Source of the DNA: Tenodera sinensis | Lineage: Eukaryota > Arthropoda > Insecta > Mantodea > Mantidae | Assembly: GCA_030765045.1 (NCBI GenBank) | Contig: CM060968.1 | Coordinates: 113,363,404-113,427,403, forward strand | Direction: 5' to 3' | Length of the DNA: 64,000 bases | Shown: in pieces, positions 54,197 to 64,000 of the stretch | Position numbering within the stretch: the first letter of the stretch is position 1 | Layout of the letters: every line of letters begins with the position of its first letter | The notes under the pieces: generated by a model | Told to the model about the DNA's origin: nothing | Seen by the model: only the letters and a program-made list of their open reading frames with translations | Databases searched by the model: none | Made by a program: the position numbers and the translations under genes

Positions 54197-57100
54197 AGTG
54201 TACAATCAAAATGTGTATGTTTTGATGCACATTTCTTGAATGTACACTGAAAATGTGTAGGTTTTGATGTACATTTCTTTAATGTACAATGAAAATGTGT
54301 ATGTTTTGGTGTACATTTCTTGTATATACAATGAAAATTTGTATGTTTTGATGTACATTTCCTGAATGTACAATGAAAATGTGTATGTTTTGATGTACAT
54401 TTCTTGAATGTACAATGAAAATGTGTATGTTTTGATGTACATTTCTTGTATGTACAATGAAAATGTGTATGTTTTGATCTACATTTCTTGAATTACAATG
54501 AAAATGTGTATGTTTTGATGTACATTTCTTGAGTGTACAATGAAAATGTGTATGTTTTGATGTACATTTCTTGAGTGTACAATGAAAATGTGTATGTTTT
54601 GATGTACATTTCTGGAATGTACAATGAGAATGTGTATGTTTTGATGTACATTTCTTGAATGTACAATGAAAATGTGTATGTTTTGATGTATATTTCTTGA
54701 ATGTACAATGAAAATGTGTATGTTTTGATGTACATTTCTTGAATGTATAATGAGAATGTGTATGTTTTGATGTAGATTTCTTTAGTGTACAATGAAAATG
54801 TGTTTGCTTTGATGTACGTTTCTTGAATGTACACTGAAAATGTGTATTTTTTGATATACATTTCTTGAATGTACACTGAAAATGTGTATGTTTTGATGTA
54901 CATTTCTGGAATGTACAATGAAAAAGTGTATGTTTTGATATACATTTCTTGAATGTTCACTGAAAATGTGTATGTTTTGATGTACATTTCTTGAGTGTAC
55001 AATGAAAATGTGTATGTTTTGATGTACATTTCTTGTATATACAATGAAAATGTGTATGTTTTGATGTATATTTCTAGAATGTACAATGAAAATGTGTATG
55101 TTTTGATATACATTTCTTGAATGTACAATGAAAATGTATATGTTTTCATGTACATTTCTTGAATGTATACTAAAAATGTGTATGTTTTGATGTACATTTC
55201 TTGTATATACAATGAAAATGTGTATGTTTTGATGTACATTTCTTGAATGTACACTGAAAATGTGGATGTTTTGATGTACATTTCTTGTATATACAATGAA
55301 AATGTGTATGTTTTGATGTACATTTCTTGAATGTACACTGAAAATGTGTATGTTTTGATATACATTTCTTGAATGTACAATGAAAATGTATATGTTTTCA
55401 TGTACATTTCTTGAATGTATACAGAAAATTTGTATGTTTTGATGTACATTTCTTGAATGTACACTGAAAATGTGTATGTTTTGATGTACATTTCTTGAGT
55501 GTACAATGAAAATGTGTATGTTTTGATGTACATTTCTTGTATATAGAATGAAAATGTGTATTTTTTGATGTATGTTTCTAGAATGTACAATGAAAATGTG
55601 TAGGTTTTGATATACATTTCTTGAATGTACAATGAAAATGTGTATGTTTTGTTGTACATTTCTTGAGTGTACAATGAAAATGTGTATGTTTTGATGTACA
55701 TTTCTTGAGTGTACAATGAAAATGTGTATGTTTTGATGTACATTTCTTGAATGTACAATGAGAATGTGTATGTTTTGATGTACATTTCTTGAATGTACAA
55801 TGAAAATGTGTATGTTTTGATGTATATTTCTTCAATGTACTATGAAAATGTGTATGTTTTGATGTACATTTCTTGTATATACAATGAAAATGTGTATGTT
55901 TTGATGTACATTTCTCGAATGTACACTGAAAATGTGTAGGTTTTGATGTACATTTCTTTAATGTACAATGAAAATGTGTATGTTTTGATGTACATTTCTT
56001 GAATGTAATCTGAAAACGTGTATGTTTTGACATACATTTCTTGAATGTACAATGAAAATGTATATGTTTTCATGTACATTTCTTGAATGTACACTGAAAA
56101 TGTGTATGTTTTGATGTACATTTCTTGTATATACAATGAAAATGTGACTGTTTTGATGTACATTTCTTGAATTTACAATGAAAATGTGTATGTTTTGATG
56201 TACATTTCTTGTATATACAATGAAAATGTGTATGTTTTGATGAACATTTCTTGAATGTATAATGAAAATGTGTATGTTTTGATGTACATTTCTTGTATAT
56301 ACAATGAAAATGTATATGTTTTGATGTACATTTCTTGAATGTACACTGAAAATGTGTATGTTTTGATGTACATTTCTTGTATATACAATGAAAATGTGTA
56401 TGTTTTGATGTACATTTCTTGAATGTACACTGAAAATGTGTATGTTTTGATGTACATTTCTTGTATATACAATGAAAATGTATATGTTTTGATGTACATT
56501 TCTTGAATGTACACTGAAAATGTGTATGTTTTGATGTACATTTCTTGTATATACAATGAAAATGTGCATGTTTTGATGTACATTTCTTGAATGTACACTG
56601 AAAATGTGTATGTTTTGATGTACATTTCTTGTATATACAATGAAAATGTGTATGTTTTGATGTACATTTCTTGAATGTTTAATGAAAATGTGTATGTTTT
56701 GATGTACATTTCTTGTATATACAATGAAAATGTATATGTTTTGATGTACATTTCTTGAATGTACACTGAAAATGTGTATGTTTTGATGTACATTTCTTGT
56801 ATATACAATGAAAATGTGTATGTTTTGATGTACATTTCTGGTATATACAATGAAAATGTGTATGTTTTGATGTACATTTCTTGAATGTACACTGAAAATG
56901 TGTATGTTTTGATGTACATTTCTTGAGTGTACAATGAAAATGTGTATGTTTTGATGTACATTTCTTGAATGTACACTGAAAATGTGTAGGTTTTGATGTA
57001 CATTTCTTTAATGTACAATGAAAATGTGTATGTTTTGATGTACATTTCTTGTATATACAATGAACATTTGTATGTTTTGATGTACATTTCTTGAGTGTAC

Positions 57101-58689
57101 AATGAAAATGTGTATGTTTTGATGTACATTTCTTGAATGTACACTGAAAATGTGTAGGTTTCGATGTACATTTCTTTAATGTACAATGAAAATGTGTATG
57201 TTTTGATGTACATTTCTTGTATATACAATGAAAATTTGTAAGTTTTGATGTACATTTCTTGAATGTACGCTGAAAATGTGTATGTTTTGATATACAATAC
57301 TTGAATGTACACTGAAAATGTGTGTGTTTTGATGTACATTTCTTGAATGTACAATGAAAATGTGTATGTTTTGATGTACATTCCTTGAATGTACAATGAA
57401 AATGTTTATGTTTTGATGTACATTTCTTGAATGTACAATGAAAATGTGTATGTTTTGATGTACATTTCTTGAATGTACAATGAAAATGTGAATGTTTTGA
57501 TGTACAATTCTTGAATGTACAATGAAAATGTGTATGTTTTGATGTACATTTCTTGTATATACAATGAAAATGTATATGTTTTGATGTACATTTCTTGAAT
57601 GTACACTGAAAATTTGTATGTTTTCATATACATTTCTTGTATATACAATGAAAATGTATATGTTTTGATGTACATTTCTTGAATGTACAATGAAAATGTG
57701 TATGTTTTGATGTACATTTCTTGTATATACAATGAAAATGTATATGTTTTGATGTACATTTCTTGAATGTACAATGAAAATGTGTATGTTTTGATGTACA
57801 TTTCTTGTATATACAATGAAAATGTGTATGTTTTGATGTACATTTCTTGAATGTACAACGAAAATGTATATGTTTTCATGTACATTTCTTGAATGTACAC
57901 TGAAAATGTGTATGTTTTGATGTACATTTCTTGAACGTACGATGAAAATGTGTATGTTTTGATATACAATACTTGAATGTACACTGAAAATGTGTGTGTT
58001 TTGATGTACATTTCTTGAATGTACAATGAAAATGTGTATGTTTTGTTGTACATTCCTTGAATGTACAATGAAAATGTTTATGTATTGATGTACATTTCTT
58101 TAATGTACAATGAAAATGTGTATGTTTTGATGTACATTTCTTGAATGTACAATGAAAATGTGTATGTTTTGATGTACATTTCTTGAATGTACAATGAAAA
58201 TGTGTATGTTTTGATGTACATTTCTTGTATATACAATGAAAATGTATATGTTTTGATGTACATTTCTTGAATGTACAATGAAAATGTGTATGTTTTGATG
58301 TACATTTCTTGTATATACAATGAAAATGTGTATGTTTTGATGTACATTTCTTGAATGTACAACGAAAATGTATATGTTTTCATGTACATTTCTTGAATGT
58401 ACACTGAAAATGTGTATGTTTTGATGTACATTTCTTGAATGTACGATGAAAATGTGTATGTTTTGATATACAATACTTGAATGTACACTGAAAATGTGTG
58501 TGTTTTGATGTACATTTCTTGAATGTACAATGAAAATGTGTATGTTTTGATGTACATTCCATGAATGTACAATGAAAATGTTTATGTTTTGATGTACATT
58601 TCTTGAATGTAAAATGAAAATGTGTATGTTTTGATGTACATTTCTTGAGTGTACAATGAAAATGTGTATGTTTTGATGTACATTTCTTG
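54197..58689 (+). repeat. Right-hand higher-order unit F, copy 2 (4,493 bp)
   Basis: 107 monomers less one base. It follows copy 1 at offset 6,966, then 7,050 after two extra monomers in the c/b tract, then 6,714 because the 336-bp duplication is missing. From about 58,078 it has a private stretch (GTATTGATG then TTTAATG) and ends with GTAAAATG and CAATCAAAATG monomers before the next unit. Confidence 0.8.
56293..56670 (+). repeat. Alternating c/b tract, 9 monomers
   Basis: Same tract as 49,327-49,620 with one more c/b pair. It begins and ends with type c and is followed by the GAATGTTTAATG unit at 56,671. A private GTGCATG change marks one c monomer near 56,566. Confidence 0.85.
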
Positions 58690-61600
58690 AGTGTACAATC
58701 AAAATGTGTATTTTTTGATGCACATTTCTTGAATGTACACTGAAAATGTGTAGGTTTTGATGTACATTTCTTTAATGTACAATGAAAATGTGTATGTTTT
58801 GGTGTACATTTCTTGTATATACAATGAAAATTTGTATGTTTTGATGTACATTTCCTGAATGTACAATGAAAATGTGTATGTTTTGATGTACATTTCTTGA
58901 ATGTACAATGAAAATGTGTATGTTTTGATGTACATTTCTTGTATGTACAATGAAAATGTGTATGTTTTGATCTACATTTCTTGAATTACAATGAAAATGT
59001 GTATGTTTTGATGTACATTTCTTGAGTGTACAATGAAAATGTGTATGTTTTGATGTACATTTCTTGAGTGTACAATGAAAATGTGTATGTTTTGATGTAC
59101 ATTTCTGGAATGTACAATGAGAATGTGTATGTTTTGATGTACATTTCTTGAATGTACAATGAAAATGTGTATGTTTTGATGTATATTTCTTGAATGTACA
59201 ATGAAAATGTGTATGTTTTGATGTACATTTCTTGAATGTATAATGAGAATGTGTATGTTTTGATGTACATTTCTTTAGTGTACAATGAAAATGTGTTTGC
59301 TTTGATGTACGTTTCTTGAATGTACACTGAAAATGTGTATTTTTTGATATACATTTCTTGAATGTAAACTGAAAATGTGTATGTTTTGATGTACATTTCT
59401 GGAATGTACAATGAAAAAGTGTATGTTTTGATATACATTTCTTGAATGTTCACTGAAAATGTGTATGTTTTGATGTACATTTCTTGAGTGTACAATGAAA
59501 ATGTGTATGTTTTGATGTACATTTCTTGTATATACAATGAAAATGTGTATGTTTTGATGTATATTTCTAGAATGTACAATGAAAATGTGTATGTTTTGAT
59601 ATACATTTCTTGAATGTACAATGAAAATGTATATGTTTTCATGTACATTTCTTGAATGTATACTAAAAATGTGTATGTTTTGAAGTACATTTCTTGTATA
59701 TACAATGAAAATGTGTATGTTTTGATGTACATTTCTTGAATGTACACTGAAAATGTGGATGTTTTGATGTACATTTCTTGTATATACAATGAAAATGTGT
59801 ATGTTTTGATGTACATTTCTTGAATGTACACTGAAAATGTGTATGTTTTGATATACATTTCTTGAATGTACAATGAAAATGTATATGTTTTCATGTACAT
59901 TTCTTGAATGTATACAGAAAATTTGTATGTTTTGATGTACATTTCTTGAATGTACACTGAAAATGTGTATGTTTTGATGTACATTTCTTGAGTGTACAAT
60001 GAAAATGTGTATGTTTTGATGTACATTTCTTGTATATAGAATGAAAATGTGTATTTTTTGATGTATGTTTCTAGAATGTACAATGAAAATGTGTAGGTTT
60101 TGATATACATTTCTTGAATGTACAATGAAAATGTGTATGTTTTGTTGTACATTTCTTGAGTGTACAATGAAAATGTGTATGTTTTGATGTACATTTCTTG
60201 AGTGTACAATGAAAATGTGTATGTTTTGATGTACATTTCTTGAATGTACAATGAGAATGTGTATGTTTTGATGTACATTTCTTGAATGTACAATGAAAAT
60301 GTGTATGTTTTGATGTATATTTCTTCAATGTACTATGAAAATGTGTATGTTTTGATGTACATTTCTTGTATATACAATGAAAATGTGTATGTTTTGATGT
60401 ACATTTCTTGAATGTACACTGAAAATGTGTAGGTTTTGATGTACATTTCTTTAATGTACAATGAAAATGTGTATGTTTTGATGTACATTTCTTGAATGTA
60501 ATCTGAAAACGTGTATGTTTTGACATACATTTCTTGAATGTACAATGAAAATGTATATGTTTTCATGTACATTTCTTGAATGTACACTGAAAATGTGTAT
60601 GTTTTGATGTACATTTCTTGTATATACAATGAAAATGTGACTGTTTTGATGTACATTTCTTGAATTTACAATGAAAATGTGTATGTTTTGATGTACATTT
60701 CTTGTATATACAATGAAAATGTGTATGTTTTGATGAACATTTCTTGAATGTACAATGAAAATGTGTATGTTTTGATGTACATTTCTTGTATATACAATGA
60801 AAATGTATATGTTTTGATGTACATTTCTTGAATGTACACTGAAAATGTGTATGTTTTGATGTACATTTCTTGTATATACAATGAAAATGTGTATGTTTTG
60901 ATGTGCATTTCTTGAATGTACACTGAAAATGTGTATGTTTTGATGTACATTTCTTGTATATACAATGAAAATGTGTATGTTTTGATGTACATTTCTTGAA
61001 TGTTTAATGAAAATGTGTATGTTTTGATGTACATTTCTTGTATATACAATGAAAATGTATATGTTTTGATGTACATTTCTTGAATGTACACTGAAAATGT
61101 GTATGTTTTGATGTACATTTCTTGTATATACAATGAAAATGTGTATGTTTTGATGTACATTTCTGGTATATACAATGAAAATGTGTATGTTTTGATGTAC
61201 ATTTCTTGAGTGTACAATGAAAATGTGTATGTTTTGATGTACATTTCTTGAATGTACACTGAAAATGTGTAGGTTTTGATGTACATTTCTTTAATGTACA
61301 ATGAAAATGTGTATGTTTTGATGTACATTTCTTGTATATACAATGAACATTTGTATGTTTTGATGTACATTTCTTGAGTGTACAATGAAAATGTGTATGT
61401 TTTGATGTACATTTCTTGAATGTACACTGAAAATGTGTAGGTTTCGATCTACATTTCTTTAATGTACAATGAAAATGTGTATGTTTTGATGTACATTTCT
61501 TGTATATACAATGAAAATTTGTAAGTTTTGATGTACATTACTTGAATGTACGCTGAAAATGTGTATGTTTTGATATACAATACTTGAATGTACACTGAAA

Positions 61601-63852
61601 ATGTGTGTGTTTTGATGTACATTTCTTGAATGTACAATGAAAATGTGTATGTTTTGATGTACATTCCTTGAATGTACAATGAAAATGTTTATGTTTTGAT
61701 GTACATTTCTTGAATGTACAATGAAAATGTGTATGTTTTGATGTACATTTCTTGAATGTACAATGAAAATGTGTATGTTTTGATGTACAATTCTTGAATG
61801 TACAATGAAAATGTGTATGTTTTGATGTACATTTCTTGTATATACAATGAAAATGTATATGTTTTGATGTACATTTCTTGAATGTACACTGAAATTGTGT
61901 ATGTTTTCATATACATTTCTTGTATATACAATGAAAATGTATATGTTTTGATGTACATTTCTTGAATGTACAATGAAAATGTGTATGTTTTGATGTACAT
62001 TTCTTGTATATACAATGAAAATGTATATGTTTTGATGTACATTTCTTGAATGTACAATGAAAATGTGTATGTTTTGATGTACATTTCTTGTATATACAAT
62101 GAAAATGTGTATGTTTTGATGTACATTTCTTGATTGTACAACGAAAATGTATATGTTTTCATGTACATTTCTTGAATGTACACTGAAAATGTGTATGTTT
62201 TGATGTACATTTCTTGAATGTACGATGAAAATGTGTATGTTTTGATATACAATACTTGAATGTACACTGAAAATGTGTGTGTTTTGATGTACATTTCTTG
62301 AATGTACAATGAAAATGTGTATGTTTTGATGTACATTCCTTGAATGTACAATGAAAATGTTTATGTTTTGATGTACATTTCTTGAATGTACAATGAAAAT
62401 GTGTATGTTTTGATGTACATTTCTTGAATGTACAATGAAAATGTGTATGTTTTGATGTACATTTCTTGAATGTACAATGAAAATGTGTATGTTTTGATGT
62501 ACATTTCTTGTATATACAATGAAAATGTATATGTTTTGATGTACTTTTCTTGAATGTACACCGAAAATGTGTATGTTTTGATATACATTTCTTGTATATA
62601 CAATGAAAATGTATATGTTTTGATGTACATTTCTTGAATGTACAATGAAAATGTGTATGTTTTGATGTACATTTCTTGTATATATAATGAAAATGTATAT
62701 GTTTTGATGTACATTTCTTGAATGTACAATGAAAATGTGTATGTTTTCATGTACATTTCTTGTATATACAATGAAAATGTATATGTTTTGATGTACATTT
62801 CTTGAATGTAATCTGAAAATGTGTATGTTTTGATATACATTTCTTGAATGTACAACGAAAATGTATATGTTTTCATGTACATTTCTTGAATTTACACTGA
62901 AAATGTGTATGTTTTGATGTACATTTCTTGTATATACAATGAAAATGTATATGTTTCGATGTACATTTCTTGAATGTACACTGAAAATGTGTGTTTTGAT
63001 GTATATTTCTTGTATATACAATGAAAATGTGTATGTTTTGATGTACATTTCTGGTATATACAATGAAAATGTGTATGTTTTGATGTACATTTCTTGAATG
63101 TACACTGAAAATGTGTATGTTTTGATGTACATTTCTGTAATGTACAATGAAAATGTGTATGTTTTGATGTGCATTTCTGGTATATGCAATGAAAATGTGT
63201 ATGTTTTGATGTATATTTCTAGAATGTGCAGTCAAAATTTGTATGTTTTGATGTACATTTGTTGAATGTACAATGAAAATGTGTATGTTTTGATGTACAT
63301 TTCTGGTATATACAATGAAAATGTGTATGTTTTGATGTACATTTCTTGAATGTACAATGAAAATGTGTATGTTTTGATGTACATTTCTTGTATATACAAT
63401 GAAAATGTATATGTTTTGATGTACATTTCTTGAATGTACAATGAAAATGTGTATGTTTTGATGTACATTTCTTGTATATACAATGAAAATGTGTATGTTT
63501 TGATGTACATTTCTTGAATGTACAACGAAAATGTATATGTTTTCATGTACATTTCTTGAATGTACACTGAAAATGTGTATGTTTTGATGTACATTTCTTG
63601 AATGTACGATGAAAATGTGTATGTTTTGATATACAATACTTGAATGTACACTGAAAATGTGTGTGTTTTGATGTACATTTCTTGAATGTACAATGAAAAT
63701 GTGTATGTTTTGATGTACATTCCTTGAATGTACAATGAAAATGTTTATGTTTTGATGTACATTTCTTGAATGTAAAATGAAAATGTGTATGTTTTGATGT
63801 ACATTTCTTGAGTGTACAATGAAAATGTGTATGTTTTGATGTACATTTCTTG
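58690..63852 (+). repeat. Right-hand higher-order unit F, copy 3 (5,163 bp)
   Basis: Follows copy 2 at offset 4,493, then 4,325 after loss of four monomers in the c/b tract, then 4,283 after loss of one more monomer near 61,200. From 62,063 to 63,128 it carries a truncated H segment. The stretch 63,130-63,350 is unusually diverged (TTTCTGTAATG, GTATATGCAATG, GTGCAGTCAAAATTTG). About 63,353-63,852 matches 58,190-58,689 at offset 5,163. Confidence 0.8.
60786..60995 (+). repeat. Alternating c/b tract, 5 monomers
   Basis: Third version of the alternating tract (c, b, c, b, c), followed by the GAATGTTTAATG unit at 60,996. One neighbour carries GATGTGCATTTC (60,901), a private change. Confidence 0.85.
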
Positions 63853-64000
63853 AGTGTACAATCAAAATGTGTATGTTTTGATGCACATTTCTTGAATGTA
63901 CACTGAAAATGTGTAGGTTTTGATGTACATTTCTTTAATGTACAATGAAAATGTGTATGTTTTGGTGTACATTTCTTGTATATACAATGAAAATTTGTAT
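63853..64000 (+). repeat. Right-hand higher-order unit F, copy 4 (start only)
   Basis: Opens with the same CAATCAAAATG, GATGCACATTTC and GTAGGTTTTG markers as the units at 47,231, 54,197 and 58,690, and is cut by the window end. It shows that the F family continues to the right. Confidence 0.8.

Larger units (their letters stand above)
1..64000 (+). repeat. Satellite DNA array, 42-bp monomer, fills the window
   Basis: Every line of the sequence is the same 42-bp unit repeated head to tail in one orientation; 64000/42 gives about 1,520 units. Recognisable constant parts are GAAAATGTGTATG, then TTTTGATG, then TACATTTC; the most variable part is the 12 bases after the leading TT. Monomer length is held tightly, with occasional 40- and 41-bp units. 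No unique DNA, inverted unit, transposon, tRNA, rRNA or telomeric repeat interrupts it. Phase 1 of the monomer starts at base 1 and the array is still running at base 64000, so both borders lie outside. No stretch holds a supportable gene. I infer eukaryotic heterochromatin; the satellite family and species are not recognised. Confidence 0.97.

Noticed and set aside
138..63886. About a hundred long minus-strand open reading frames, including 18,273-22,934, 12,730-16,299, 44,795-47,239 and 28,750-31,122
   Set aside because: All three minus frames are open at the same places, the peptides are just the monomer read in three frames, frames switch freely at 40- and 41-bp monomers, the commonest variant (a to b) changes the amino acid in every frame, and starts and stops fall on random variant monomers. 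No coding constraint is visible.
1..64000. CRISPR array
   Set aside because: Units are contiguous 42-bp copies with no unique spacers, no leader and no cas genes.
1..64000. Telomeric repeat array, because the + strand is G/T-rich
   Set aside because: The unit is 42 bp with isolated G residues; no short telomere-type motif or chromosome end is seen.
1..64000. CENP-B box or other known centromere motif in the monomer
   Set aside because: No match to the TTCG...CGGGA pattern; the monomer contains no CG-rich box.

Overview
The window is one uninterrupted satellite DNA array. From base 1 to base 64000 every stretch read is a head-to-tail copy of a single 42-bp monomer (about 1,520 monomers), always in the same orientation, with no unique sequence, gene, RNA gene, transposon or array edge. 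The first base falls at a monomer start and the last base is inside a monomer, so the array continues past both ends. The consensus monomer is AT-rich (11 or 12 G/C in 42) and strongly strand-asymmetric: on the + strand type a has 8 G and 3 C, 18 T and 13 A. A gene-free simple array of this size points to eukaryotic heterochromatin (centromeric, pericentromeric, subtelomeric or sex-chromosomal). I do not recognise the family and cannot name the organism.

The long minus-strand open reading frames (up to 1,553 codons) are a by-product of the repeat. 42 is divisible by 3 and the minus strand of the consensus has no stop in any of its three frames, while the plus strand has a stop in all three. 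I annotate no CDS.

Monomers fall into a few recurring types, named here by the bases after the leading TT: a (GAATGTACAATG), b (GAATGTACACTG), c (GTATATACAATG) and d (GAGTGTACAATG), plus rarer variants such as CAATCAAAATG, TTTAGTGTAC, GTGTTTGCTTTG and TTTTCATG. The order of these variants shows that the array grew by duplication of multi-kilobase blocks.

Left part (1-41,245), near-identical large blocks: a 4.74-kb tandem pair (894-10,379); a 5,543-bp tandem pair (9,974-21,059); a 2,016-bp tandem pair nested at its end (18,641-22,672); a 5,039-bp tandem pair (23,712-33,789); a single-copy stretch (33,790-36,709) colinear with the 4.74-kb unit; and a 2,268-bp tandem pair (36,710-41,245). The first 2.6 kb recurs at 26,156 and 31,195. 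The whole 31,195-38,339 block is colinear with 1-11,890 minus one copy of the 4.74-kb unit.

Middle (41,246-45,944): the most diverged monomers, with no large recent duplication except a 0.64-kb segment present twice.

Right part (45,945-64,000): a different set of blocks. Repeat units start with the same marker monomers at 47,231, 54,197, 58,690 and 63,853, so successive units are 6,966, 4,493 and 5,163 bp long. Inside them are a 336-bp tandem duplication found in only one copy, and an alternating c/b monomer tract that differs by whole 84-bp dimers between copies (7, 9 and 5 monomers).

At monomer scale, each consensus repeat carries a 21-bp dyad (8-bp arms, 5-nt loop) filling exactly half of the 42 bp, and type c replaces it with a perfect 12-bp palindrome. 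Coordinates of block edges come from reading by eye and are uncertain by about one monomer unless stated.
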